DNA from: Salinarchaeum laminariae
Lineage (GTDB): Archaea; Halobacteriota; Halobacteria; Halobacteriales; Salinarchaeaceae
DNA length: 64,000 bases
Assembly (NCBI RefSeq): GCF_023204835.1
Contig: NZ_CP096270.1
Location: 2,108,001 to 2,172,000, forward strand
Reading direction: 5' to 3'
The notes below the pieces were generated by a model. That model was not told where the DNA came from. It was given only the letters and a program-made list of their open reading frames with translations, and ran no database searches. Every line of letters begins with the position of its first letter. Within the stretch, counting starts at the first letter, position 1. Both the position numbers and the translations under genes were made by a program. Shown in pieces: positions 48,853 through 57,209 of this stretch.

Positions 48853-50271
48853 ATGACTGTCACCATCGTCGGCGCGCAGCTCGGCGACGAGGGGAAGGGC
48901 GGCATCGTTGACGTCTTCGGCGAGTCTGCCGACGTGGTCGCGCGCTACCAGGGCGGTGACAACGCGGGGCACACTGTCGTTCACGGCGGGGAGACGTACA
49001 AGCTCTCGCTGGTTCCCAGCGGTGCGGTTCGCGGCAAGGTTGGCGTGCTGGGGAACGGCTGCGTCGTCAACCCGGCGACGCTGTTCGACGAACTCGACGA
49101 CCTCCACGAACAGGGGCTCGATCCGGACGTGCGCGTCGCCGAGCGGGCGCACGTCATCATGCCCTACCATCGGATTCTCGACAACCTCGAGGAGGACGTC
49201 CGCAGCGACGACGACCTGAAAGTCGGCACCACCGGGCGGGGCATCGGCCCGACCTACGAGGACAAGGCCGGCCGCCGCGGCGTCCGCGTCGGCGATCTCC
49301 TCGACGCGGAGGTGCTGCGCGATCGTCTCGAGTACGTGATCCCCCAGAAACGTCGGCTGATCGAAGAGGTCTACGAGATCGACCTCGACGCCGTCGACCT
49401 CGCCTTCGACGGGTTCACCGCTGCCGAGGCGTTCGACACCGACGCAGTCCTGGAGCAGTACCGCGCCTACGGCGAGCGTCTCGACGAGGAGGGAATGACC
49501 GTCGTCGCCGGCGAGTTCCTCGCTGATTCGATCGACGACGGCGAACAGGTCATGCTCGAGGGCGCACAGGGAACGCTCCTCGACATCGACCACGGGAACT
49601 TCCCGTACGTCACGTCGTCGAACCCGACCGCCGGCTACGCTGCGACCGGTTCGGGACTCGGCGTCACGACCGTTGGCGACGGCGAAGTCGTCGGCGTCGT
49701 CAAGGGCTACCTTTCACGCGTCGGCACCGGGCCGATGCCGACGGAGCTCGGTCCGAGCGAAGGCGGCCACGGCGTGGACGCCGGGGAGCAGTCAGCCGCG
49801 ACGGGGTCGGATCCGACGCCGGAGGATCTCGCGTCCTACATCCGAGAGGAGGGTGGGGAGTACGGCACCGTCACTGGCCGACCCCGCCGCGTCGGCTGGC
49901 TCGACCTGCCGATGCTCCGTCACGCGGCGCGCGCGAGCGGGTTCACCGGCTTCGCCGTGAACCACGTCGACGTGCTCGCCGGTCTCGAGACGGTGAAAGT
50001 CGGGGATAGCTACGAACTCGACGGCGAGAAAATCGAGACGATTCCCTCGACGACCGAGCGCTGGGCCGACTGTGAGCCGACCTTCCGATCGTTCGACGGC
50101 TGGCCGGAGGCCGATTGGTCGGCCGTGGCAGCGGAGGGGTACGAGGCGCTACCCGAGAACGCTCGAACGTATCTCGAGTACGTCGCCGAGCAGATCGACA
50201 CGCCGCTGTACGCGGTTGGGCTCGGCCCCGAGCGCGAGCAGACCGTCGTGCTCGAGCATCCCTTCGAGTAG
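48853..50271 (+). CDS. purA: Adenylosuccinate synthase
   Basis: A 472-residue GTP-dependent enzyme joining IMP and aspartate, the first step from IMP to AMP. Motifs: GAQLGDEGKGGIVDVF with the catalytic Asp, GGDNAGHTV, TTGRGIGPTYEDKAGRRGVRVGD, GAQGTLLDIDHGNFPYVTSSNPTAGYA, and GTVTGRPRRVGWLDLPMLRHA. A loop of about 25 residues near the substrate-lid (GPSEGGHGVDAGEQSAATGSD) makes it longer than bacterial enzymes. The start follows a TATA box at leaderless spacing. Confidence 0.96.
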   Translation: MTVTIVGAQLGDEGKGGIVDVFGESADVVARYQGGDNAGHTVVHGGETYKLSLVPSGAVRGKVGVLGNGCVVNPATLFDELDDLHEQGLDPDVRVAERAHVIMPYHRILDNLEEDVRSDDDLKVGTTGRGIGPTYEDKAGRRGVRVGDLLDAEVLRDRLEYVIPQKRRLIEEVYEIDLDAVDLAFDGFTAAEAFDTDAVLEQYRAYGERLDEEGMTVVAGEFLADSIDDGEQVMLEGAQGTLLDIDHGNFPYVTSSNPTAGYAATGSGLGVTTVGDGEVVGVVKGYLSRVGTGPMPTELGPSEGGHGVDAGEQSAATGSDPTPEDLASYIREEGGEYGTVTGRPRRVGWLDLPMLRHAARASGFTGFAVNHVDVLAGLETVKVGDSYELDGEKIETIPSTTERWADCEPTFRSFDGWPEADWSAVAAEGYEALPENARTYLEYVAEQIDTPLYAVGLGPEREQTVVLEHPFE

Positions 50272-50339
50272 TCCCAGCGTCCGCTGGCCGTTCCTGTTTT
50301 CTCCCAAGCGTTCAACTTTCCCGAGAGCAAGCCCTCCGC

Positions 50340-50921
50340 ATGGCATTCGATCCTGGCAGCTTCGCGTCCGAGGTCGCCGACACGACCGGCGATCGTCTTG
50401 CGACGTGGGTGGAGACCTCTGTCCCGACTCTGGTCCGCGTCCTGATCTTGCTGGTGCTGGCGTACGTCGGGATCAAGATTACCCTGTTCGCCCTTCGGCG
50501 GGTGCTCGGTCGGATCTACGGCGAGCGGGAAGCGCTGGTGGTCGACCTTGCCGTCACGATCGTCGGCATCTTCCTCTGGTTTTCCGTCGCGCTCTCGTTG
50601 CTGTCGATCCTCGGCATGGGAGAGATCGCGGCGAGCATGGGCACCACGACCGGCTTCGTCGCCCTGGGCGTCGCGTACGCACTCTCGGAGATGATCGAAG
50701 ACACGGTGGCGGGTATCTATCTCCTGCGGGACCCGGATTTCGAGGTCGGCGATCGGGTCGTGACGGAGAAAGGCGAGGGCGTCGTTCGCGCGATCGAACT
50801 GCGGAAATGTCGTCTAGAGCAAGCGGACGGTTCGATGCTGGTGGTCGCGAACGGCGACGTCGAGAAGAAGTGGACACGGAAAGAAACCGGCAATGCAGCG
50901 GAGGACGCAGACCCGACGTAA
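50340..50921 (+). CDS. Small mechanosensitive ion channel (MscS-like)
   Basis: A 193-residue membrane protein. Segments: TLVRVLILLVLAYVGIKITLFAL, LVVDLAVTIVGIFLWFSVALSLLSIL and a pore-like helix AASMGTTTGFVALGVAYALSEMIEDTVAGIYLL, then a beta domain (RVVTEKGEGVVRAIELRKCRLEQADGSMLVVANGDV). This is the TM plus MscS beta-domain unit without the C-terminal alpha-beta vestibule, so the channel is shortened. It would relieve turgor on osmotic downshock. It follows purA by 68 bases. Confidence 0.85.
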   Translation: MAFDPGSFASEVADTTGDRLATWVETSVPTLVRVLILLVLAYVGIKITLFALRRVLGRIYGEREALVVDLAVTIVGIFLWFSVALSLLSILGMGEIAASMGTTTGFVALGVAYALSEMIEDTVAGIYLLRDPDFEVGDRVVTEKGEGVVRAIELRKCRLEQADGSMLVVANGDVEKKWTRKETGNAAEDADPT

Positions 50922-50970
50922 CTCGCGGGAACCGTAACCTGAAAGCGGCCTCGGTGCCAGATCTCTTCCA

Positions 50971-51312
50971 ATGAGCGATCTCGACGCGGAGGTGCAGGAT
51001 CCCGCCGACGTCGGCGACGATGGCCCACCGATCGCGGAGAAGCCCTACAAGATCATCTTCGAGGCGAACGCCTGTTTCGGCGCCGGAAAGTGTGCCGAAG
51101 TCGCCGAGAACTGGGAGATGGACATCCTCAGCGGCATGGCGAAGCCGAACTCCTACTTCGTCGGTGAGGACGAACTCGAGGAAAACGTGCGCGCAGCGGA
51201 GGTCTGCCCCGCCAAGAAGGGCGATGGCTGCATCCACGTCGTGGATCGCCGCACCGACGAGGAAATCGCTCCGGATCCCCACGGCGACGGGACGATCAGC
51301 GTCGACTGGTAA
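50971..51312 (+). CDS. Ferredoxin with one Fe-S cluster
   Basis: A 113-residue ferredoxin-like protein. Cysteines are in ANACFGAGKCAEVAENW and VRAAEVCPAKKGDGCIHVV, giving C-x5-C and C-x7-C spacing (with Pro after the third Cys), as in single-cluster [4Fe-4S]/[3Fe-4S] ferredoxins. Acidic N-terminal extension of about 25 residues. It could serve a reductase or oxidase; no redox partner is adjacent. The KorAB pair at 3687-6310 is one possible source of electrons. Confidence 0.85.
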   Translation: MSDLDAEVQDPADVGDDGPPIAEKPYKIIFEANACFGAGKCAEVAENWEMDILSGMAKPNSYFVGEDELEENVRAAEVCPAKKGDGCIHVVDRRTDEEIAPDPHGDGTISVDW

Positions 51313-51374
51313 TCTCGATCCCGAGAAGCCGTAGGCGAAACCGACTTGTCTGGGTGTGTGAAATCACGGGACGC

Positions 51375-51459
51375 GCGAGGGTGGCCGAGCTTGGCCAAAG
51401 GCGGCGGGCTTAAGACCCGCTCTCGTAGGAGTTCGTGGGTTCGAATCCCATCCCTCGCA
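51375..51459 (+). tRNA. tRNA-Leu (anticodon TAA)
   Basis: The acceptor arm GCGAGGG (51375-51381) pairs with CCCTCGC (51452-51458), discriminator A at 51459. The anticodon stem-loop is GCGGG-CTTAAGA-CCCGC with TAA at 51411-51413. The long variable arm (TCTCGTAGGAGT-like) marks a class II tRNA. T-arm GTGGG-TTCGAAT-CCCAT. No CCA is encoded. No intron is seen. Confidence 0.93.
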
Positions 51460-51743
51460 TACGAGTCGCGACCGAAGGGAGCGGCTCGGTTTCGTGAGCA
51501 GCGTCCTGCGCGAGCGCACGAGAGCGCAGGGCTCGGAAGACGAGCGGAGCGAGTCTTCCGGCGAAGTACTGAGCCGCGAGCGATCGTCTCCAAAACGACA
51601 GTGAGCAGCAGGTGCGTTCAGATGGGTTCGAATCATGGAAGTCGCAGTGCGCGCAGCGAGTTCGCGAGCGAGCACAACCGTCTTCCTTCGGTTCGAATCC
51701 CCACCATCCCATCCTCACTCATCCCCACCGCAAGGAGGATCGC
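51460..51743. other. Structured spacer after tRNA-Leu with T-arm-like copies
   Basis: 284 bases without a gene. Bases 51481-51577 can fold into a three-stem structure: outer GCGGCTCGGT (51481-51490) with ACTGAGCCGC (51568-51577, one G-T), hairpin CCTGCGC/GCGCAGG (51505-51511, 51524-51530) and hairpin CGGAAGAC/GTCTTCCG (51534-51541, 51553-51560). GGGTTCGAATC (51624-51634) and GGTTCGAATCCCC (51690-51702) copy the T-arm of the tRNA. Confidence 0.5.
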
Positions 51744-52625
51744 CTACAGCTCCGGTCGGGGAACTGTCTCGTTCTCGGCCGTCCGCCAGCTGTGCTGGGG
51801 CTCCCAGCCGAGTTCGTCCCCGGCCTTCGCGTTCGAGTACGCGCAGTCGTCACCCTCGATTGCACAGCGCTCGGGAACGGTCCCGAACCCCGCCTCGATT
51901 GCGTCCACTGTCGGGTAGTCGATGAAGTTCTCGTCGGCGACGGCGTTGTAGATCTCGTGCCCGTCGTGGCCGACCTCGAGAGCGTCGACGAACAGCTCCG
52001 CGACGTCGCGGACGTCGACGTAGGACCAGTAGTTGCCGTGGCGTCCGGGGTCGTCTGGATCGAACTCGGCGCGCGCATCCGGGGTGTGGTAGGCACCGGG
52101 TTCCTGCACCCAGGTCGGACGGATCGTCGTCACCTGAATGCCGTACTTGCGGGCGACGCTCTGTGCGACTGCCTCCGTCGCGACCTTCGAGGTGCCGTAG
52201 GGATCCTCGGGATCGGTTCGATGCTCCGTGTCGATCGGGAGATACTCCGGGACGCGGGGCTCCTCGGCGAAGTTCTCTCCGTAGGCACACTCACTGGACG
52301 CCCAGGCGACGGGGACTCCGGCTTCGCCAGCGGCGGTGAGGACGTTGTACCCTGCCGTGACGTTGTTCGTGAACGTCTCCGCGCCGGCGCGGATGCCCAC
52401 TGTCGGGATCGCGGCGAGGTGAACGACTGCGTCCGGATCCTCGGCGAGCACCAGCTCCCAGGCTGGCCCCTGTTCGGTCAGGTCTGCTGCGCGGTACTCG
52501 ACGTCCTGGCGTGGATCCTCCGGCCGTTCCACGTCGACGGCGACCACGTCGTAGTCCTTCGCGAGCCGATCGACTGTCCATCTGCCAACGACGCCGAGTG
52601 CACCGGTGACGAGGACTGACTCCAT
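51744..52625 (-). CDS. NAD-dependent epimerase/dehydratase family protein
   Basis: A 293-residue extended SDR. Nucleotide loop VLVTGALGVVGRWTVDRLA, AIPTVGI, catalytic Ser and Y-x-x-x-K in ASSECAYGENF and EDPYGTSKVATEAVA, and WSYVDVRDVAELFVDALEVG. It resembles UDP-sugar epimerases, but haloarchaeal members of this group act on varied substrates. It ends 41 bases past the T-arm-like copies. The start at 52625 is used since the nucleotide loop begins within 10 residues. Confidence 0.87.
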   Translation of the reverse strand: MESVLVTGALGVVGRWTVDRLAKDYDVVAVDVERPEDPRQDVEYRAADLTEQGPAWELVLAEDPDAVVHLAAIPTVGIRAGAETFTNNVTAGYNVLTAAGEAGVPVAWASSECAYGENFAEEPRVPEYLPIDTEHRTDPEDPYGTSKVATEAVAQSVARKYGIQVTTIRPTWVQEPGAYHTPDARAEFDPDDPGRHGNYWSYVDVRDVAELFVDALEVGHDGHEIYNAVADENFIDYPTVDAIEAGFGTVPERCAIEGDDCAYSNAKAGDELGWEPQHSWRTAENETVPRPEL

Positions 52626-52772
52626 ACGCCAGCGGATCTGTTTCTGCCGTTTCAACTATGCGGTTCCGGCGATCGACGACGTGGCTCGGGAGCGTCATTT
52701 CTCTGTGTATGTGTGCTATTGACTATGGACAAGAAAGATCATTAATGGACAGATTTGTATATTTAGTAAGCC

Positions 52773-53480
52773 ATGACACAGGATGGATTCGTCGTCTCGG
52801 ACGGCACCGCCTTCTACGGACGCACGTTCGAGGAATATTGCGAGCTGTTCGATCTCGCCGTTCACGATCTCGTCGATCGTCGCATACTCGACTGTCCGGG
52901 CGGCCCGGGGTCGTTTACGGCAGTCGCCGCACGTGTGGGTACCGACGCCGTCGCAGTCGACCCAGAGTACGGACCACCGGTTGCGACGCTCGAAGAGACC
53001 TGCTCGTCGGCCGTCGACGACGTCGTCGACCAGCTCCAGGCGAAGACCGACCTGTTCGACTGGTCCTTCTACGGTGACGTCGCCACCCGAGAGCGATACG
53101 CACGAGCGGCAGCGACGCGCTTCCTCGCCGATTACGCGCGGCAACCGGACCGATACGTCGACGCGGCACTCCCGGCGCTGCCTTTCGACGACGGTGCGTT
53201 CGATCTCGTCTGTTCGGCGAATCTTCTCTTTCTCTACGACGATCGCTTCGGGATCGGGTTTCACCGAGATGCCGCGCTGGAGCTGGCCCGCGTCGCCAGT
53301 GAAGAGCTCCGAATTGCGGGGCTCCAGTCACTGGACGCCGAGCGATCCGAGTACGTCGATCCCGTGATGGCGACGCTCCGAGAGGCCGGCTGTACCGTCG
53401 AGAGTCGCGAGGTCGAGTACCGGTTCCAGCCAGGTCCGACGGAAGTGCTCGTGGTAACTGACGTCGATTCGGTGGTCTGA
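52773..53480 (+). CDS. SAM-dependent methyltransferase-like protein
   Basis: A 235-residue Rossmann protein. Motif I is ILDCPGGPGSFTAVAARVGTDAVAVDPEYG (D-x-P-x-G-x-G), and the later motif is LPFDDGAFDLVCSANLLFLYDD. The middle region WSFYGDVATRERYARAAATRFLADYA is an insertion. Substrate unknown. An AT-rich promoter region (GTATATTTAG near 52757-52766) lies just before the start. Confidence 0.82.
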   Translation: MTQDGFVVSDGTAFYGRTFEEYCELFDLAVHDLVDRRILDCPGGPGSFTAVAARVGTDAVAVDPEYGPPVATLEETCSSAVDDVVDQLQAKTDLFDWSFYGDVATRERYARAAATRFLADYARQPDRYVDAALPALPFDDGAFDLVCSANLLFLYDDRFGIGFHRDAALELARVASEELRIAGLQSLDAERSEYVDPVMATLREAGCTVESREVEYRFQPGPTEVLVVTDVDSVV

Positions 53481-53508
53481 GAGCAGACTTCGGTGCCGAG
53501 TTCGGCGT

Positions 53509-54687
53509 TCAGCCCGCTCGCATCAGGTGGCTTCGCAGGACGTCCGAATCCAGCGAGCCGGCGGCCGTGTTGAGCAAGACCACGTCGTCACTTTCGTCGA
53601 CGGCGCCGTCGATGGACAGCTCCCACGCGCCGGCGGCCGCGGCACCGCCCGCGACGCTGGCTTCGAGCCCTTCCGCGGCAGCGATCCGGCAGGCCGAGGC
53701 GAGAATCGCCTCGTCGTCGACGGCGACGGCTTCTCCGCCGGTCTGATCCAGGGCTGCGAGCGCTCGATCGCCGAGTGCGGGGTCTGCCACTTCGATCGCG
53801 CCAGCGATGGTATCGGGCTGCTCCCACGCGGTGACGCTGTCTGCTCCCGCGTCGGCGGCGCGAACGATCGGCGCGCACCCCTCTGCCTGCACTGCGTGGA
53901 AGGTTGGGACGCTTTCGACCACGCCCAGCGATTCGAACAGGTCCGCAGCGGCGTGGAGCCCCGCAAGCGCCTCTCCGTGGCCGGTCGGCACGACGATAGC
54001 GTCGGGCGCGAAGCCGTCCCGATCCGCGACGAGTTCCGGATAGATCGTCGCATAGCCTGCCGTGCGAACGGCAGCATTGGTTGGATCCAGGGCGGTCCAA
54101 TCGGGTTCCTCAGCGATTGCGGACTCGAAGCTCTCCTCTGCGTTTTGGTACCGCCCTTCGACGACGGACATGTCGCCGTCGTGGACGTTGATCATGGCCT
54201 TGGTGCTGTGGGTCGAGCGGGTCGGAACGAAGACGTGGGCGTCGAGGCCCGCCCGGGCTGCGTAGGCTGCCGCGGCGACGCCGTCGGCGCCGGTCGTCGG
54301 CAGTGCAACGTCGGTCGCGCCCGCTTCGCGTGCGGCCGTCACGGCGACGGCGATAGATCGATCGGCTGCGGTCCCGGTCGGATTCTGCCCCTCGTCCTTG
54401 ACGGTACAGGAGCTCACCTGGAGCTCGTCGGCCAGTGTGGGGCAGTCGACGAGTGGCGTGGCGCCCTCTCCGAGCGTCACTGGATCGTCTGTCGCGGGCA
54501 CCAGTTGAGGGGCGTTCCACAGACCGCCGGTTCGGTCGTCGAGTTCGAGTCCGTCCGCGTCGATCACGTCTTCGTCGTACTCGACCGCGAGCTGTCCAGC
54601 ACACTCCGGACAGCGATCTTTTGCGAGTTCGCTGGTCCGCCAGTTACAGTCCCCGCAGGTCAGCGTGCGTCCGTCGGCGGCGTCCAT
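53509..54687 (-). CDS. Threonine-synthase-like PLP-fold protein without the PLP lysine
   Basis: A 392-residue fold type II protein. The N-terminal zinc-ribbon-like part (LTCGDCNWRTSE, DRCPECAG) and the loop KDEGQNPTG are typical of threonine synthase, where the next residues are S-F-K-D-R with the PLP lysine. Here they are TAADR (residues 106-110), so Ala108 replaces the lysine. GDMSVVEGRYQNAEESF, AIVVPTGHGEALAGLHAA and other fold motifs remain. Likely a non-catalytic or regulatory paralogue. The start at 54687 is chosen because the ribbon begins there; an upstream ATG at 54714 is possible. Confidence 0.85.
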   Translation of the reverse strand: MDAADGRTLTCGDCNWRTSELAKDRCPECAGQLAVEYDEDVIDADGLELDDRTGGLWNAPQLVPATDDPVTLGEGATPLVDCPTLADELQVSSCTVKDEGQNPTGTAADRSIAVAVTAAREAGATDVALPTTGADGVAAAAYAARAGLDAHVFVPTRSTHSTKAMINVHDGDMSVVEGRYQNAEESFESAIAEEPDWTALDPTNAAVRTAGYATIYPELVADRDGFAPDAIVVPTGHGEALAGLHAAADLFESLGVVESVPTFHAVQAEGCAPIVRAADAGADSVTAWEQPDTIAGAIEVADPALGDRALAALDQTGGEAVAVDDEAILASACRIAAAEGLEASVAGGAAAAGAWELSIDGAVDESDDVVLLNTAAGSLDSDVLRSHLMRAG

Positions 54688-54774
54688 GCCCGTGGCTCGG
54701 GTGTGGCGCCACATATCCCTGACCTTCCACTCTCGACGTCGTGACAACGGATCGGGTTGCCCAAGGCCGACGGC

Positions 54775-56157
54775 TCAGAGCGTATAGTCGGCGTCGTCGG
54801 GATCGTCGACGACTTCGATTCCGCGGTTGTTGACGGCGTCGGCGTCGAGGCCGACCTCCTCGAGGAACTGTCTGTACTCGCGTTCGCACTGCTCGGCGTC
54901 GCGTTCCTTGTCCGAGGCGCGATCGCAGATCGCGATCAGGTCCTCGGGCACGTCGTTGGTGTGCACGATCCAGTGGTTTATCAGGTCCGAAAGCCGGCGG
55001 ATGGGGCTCGTGAAGTGGCCGTAGATCTCGAAGTTCAGCGCGTGGTGACCGCCGAATGGGTCGTTCATGTACTTCGCGGCGGGCATGACCTTCATCACGG
55101 CCCACTGGATGTCCGAGAGCTGTCGTTCGGGTGCGGATTCGAGCGTCGCGTTGACGGCCTTGCGGGGTTCGTCCCATGTCTCTGCCGGGATCGAGACGCC
55201 GTCGAGCTCCTGGATCTCCTGGAGTGCGTTCCCCCACTCGTCGGGGCTGGGCTGGGGATGCACGCGGTACATCGCTTCGACCCCACGATCCCACATCAGC
55301 TCGTGCGTGACTGCCTTGTTCGCTTTGAGCATGCACTCCTCGACGATCGTGTGGGCGCGGTCCCGGCTGGGGTTGAGCACGAGCGAGCCGTCCTCTTTGC
55401 GCTGCTCGTGCATTCGGTCGGCGAGCTCGAAAGCAAGCTCGATGCGCTCGCCGAGATCGACGGCCGGGTCTTCGAGGTAGTCGCCGGCGGTGTCGGGCTC
55501 GTCGAGCAGATGTTCACACTCGGTGTAGGTGAGCCTCGAGTCGCTCCGCACGACGGATTTGTAGATCTCGATGTTTTCGTAGGAGAGCGTCTCGCCGTCG
55601 AGTTCCATCTCGACGGTGTGGGCCAGTCGGTCCTCGTTGGGGACGATGGAACAGACGGTTTCGGCGAGTACCGGCGGAAGCATGTGAACGGTGTAGCCGG
55701 GCAGGTAGACCGTGTTCGCGCGTTCGACCGCGGAGTCCCACATCGCCGAGTCGGGGTGGACGTAGTGGGTGACGTCCGCTATGTGGACCCAGAGGCGGTA
55801 GTCGTCGCCCTCGCGCTGGATCGAGATCGCGTCGTCGAAGTCCTGTGCGTCGACGGGGTCGACGGTCCAGGTCGTGAGGTCGCGGAGATCCTGGCGCTCC
55901 TCGGCTTCGCCTTCGATCTCGGAGCCGACGTCCTCAGTGCGGGCCTCGGCCTCCTCGAGCACCTCCGGCGGGAAGCCGTCGGGAATCTCGAACTTCTCGA
56001 GGAGCTCGTCGCGTTTGTTCTCGACGTGGCGCGCGAGCTCGTCGTCGATGCAGACGGGGCCCTGATTGTCGGGTTCAGTCCGTTCGTCGTCCGGGGATTC
56101 AGCGTCCGCATCGGAGTCCGCAGCGGTCTCCTCTGCGCCCGCATCCGCGTCGGTCAT
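54775..56157 (-). CDS. RNase R/RNB-family exoribonuclease-like protein
   Basis: A 460-residue RNB-domain protein. The catalytic Asp set is intact: DPVDAQDFDDAISI, and the RNB core continues VHIADVTHYVHPDSAMWDSAVERANTVYLPGYTVHMLPPVLAE, SSMRLTYTE-like SDSRLTYTECEHLLD, ANKAVTHELMWDRGVEAMYR, FEIYGHFTSPIRRLSDLINHWIVH. It has no visible cold-shock or S1 domain, so it is shorter than bacterial RNase R. Haloarchaea lack an exosome and use RNase R for 3'-to-5' RNA decay. The N-terminus is acidic. Start at 56157. Confidence 0.92.
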   Translation of the reverse strand: MTDADAGAEETAADSDADAESPDDERTEPDNQGPVCIDDELARHVENKRDELLEKFEIPDGFPPEVLEEAEARTEDVGSEIEGEAEERQDLRDLTTWTVDPVDAQDFDDAISIQREGDDYRLWVHIADVTHYVHPDSAMWDSAVERANTVYLPGYTVHMLPPVLAETVCSIVPNEDRLAHTVEMELDGETLSYENIEIYKSVVRSDSRLTYTECEHLLDEPDTAGDYLEDPAVDLGERIELAFELADRMHEQRKEDGSLVLNPSRDRAHTIVEECMLKANKAVTHELMWDRGVEAMYRVHPQPSPDEWGNALQEIQELDGVSIPAETWDEPRKAVNATLESAPERQLSDIQWAVMKVMPAAKYMNDPFGGHHALNFEIYGHFTSPIRRLSDLINHWIVHTNDVPEDLIAICDRASDKERDAEQCEREYRQFLEEVGLDADAVNNRGIEVVDDPDDADYTL

Positions 56158-56300
56158 GTCCCGCGCTACGACGGAGCCACCCATATGCGTGTCGGGGCGG
56201 ACTCGCGGCCGGCTCTGTGGGGGTGACCCGACGTCGATCTCACAGCGCCGATTCTCGGCGAACCAGACGAACTAAACGCCGTCCCTTCGACGATCCGTCG

Positions 56301-57209
56301 ATGCCCGCGATCGAACTCGACGGCGTCTCGAAGGCGTTCGGGAACGTCGTTGCCCTCCGCGACCTCGATCTCACCGTCGACAGCGGTGAGGTGTTCGGCT
56401 TCCTCGGCCCGAACGGTGCTGGGAAGTCGACCACGATCGATTTGCTGATCGACTACGCCCGACCGACGTACGGCGACGTGACGGTGCTTGGCCACGACGT
56501 CCAGTCCGATCCGGTCGCCGTCCGGCGAAAGACTGGCATCCTGCCGGAAGGCTACCGGCCGATGCGAGAAACAACCGGCAGGGAGCACGTCGAGTTCGCC
56601 ATCGAAGCTAGAAACGCCGACGCGGACCCTGACGCCGTGCTCGAACGGGTTGGCCTCGCCGGTGAAGGCAAGCGCGAAGCGAGTGGCTACTCGAAGGGGA
56701 TGGCGCAGCGACTCGCACTCGGCATGGCGCTGGTCGACGATCCCGATCTCCTGATCCTCGACGAGCCGTCGACCGGCCTCGACCCCCACGGCGTCCGTCG
56801 CATGCGAGAGATCGTCAGCGATGCTGCCGACCGTGGGGCGACTGTCTTCTTCTCGAGTCACATCCTCGAACAGGTCGAGGCGGTCGCGGATCGGGTCGGG
56901 ATCCTCCGCGATGGTGAGTTGCTCACTGTCGACTCGATCGACGGTCTGCGCGAAAGCGTCGGCGTCGAGGGGCAGCTCTCGATCACGCTGGACGGCCTGG
57001 TCGATGGAGCAGTCGACGCAGTGCGTGCCCTGGACGGTGTGACCGTCGTCGGCGTCGACGGTTCGACGATAACCGTTTCGTGCAGTGACGCCAGGAAGGT
57101 CGCGGTGGTCGACGCAGTGAGGCGCGATGGGGCTACCGTCGTCGACTTCGAAACCGACGAGAGCTCTCTGGAAGACCTCTTCGTCGCCACGACGGGTGAG
57201 ACGGCGTGA
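56301..57209 (+). CDS. ABC-2 type transporter ATPase
   Basis: A 302-residue ABC ATPase of the ABC-2 exporter group. Walker A GPNGAGKSTTIDLLIDY, LLPEGYRPMRETTGREHVEFA Q-loop region, signature in YSKGMAQRLALGMAL, Walker B LLILDEPSTGLDPHGVRRM, H-loop FFSSHILEQVEA. C-terminal domain about residues 215-302. Overlaps the permease by 4 bases (GTGA). Start at 56301 gives the usual N-terminus PAIELDGVSKAFG. Confidence 0.93.
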   Translation: MPAIELDGVSKAFGNVVALRDLDLTVDSGEVFGFLGPNGAGKSTTIDLLIDYARPTYGDVTVLGHDVQSDPVAVRRKTGILPEGYRPMRETTGREHVEFAIEARNADADPDAVLERVGLAGEGKREASGYSKGMAQRLALGMALVDDPDLLILDEPSTGLDPHGVRRMREIVSDAADRGATVFFSSHILEQVEAVADRVGILRDGELLTVDSIDGLRESVGVEGQLSITLDGLVDGAVDAVRALDGVTVVGVDGSTITVSCSDARKVAVVDAVRRDGATVVDFETDESSLEDLFVATTGETA

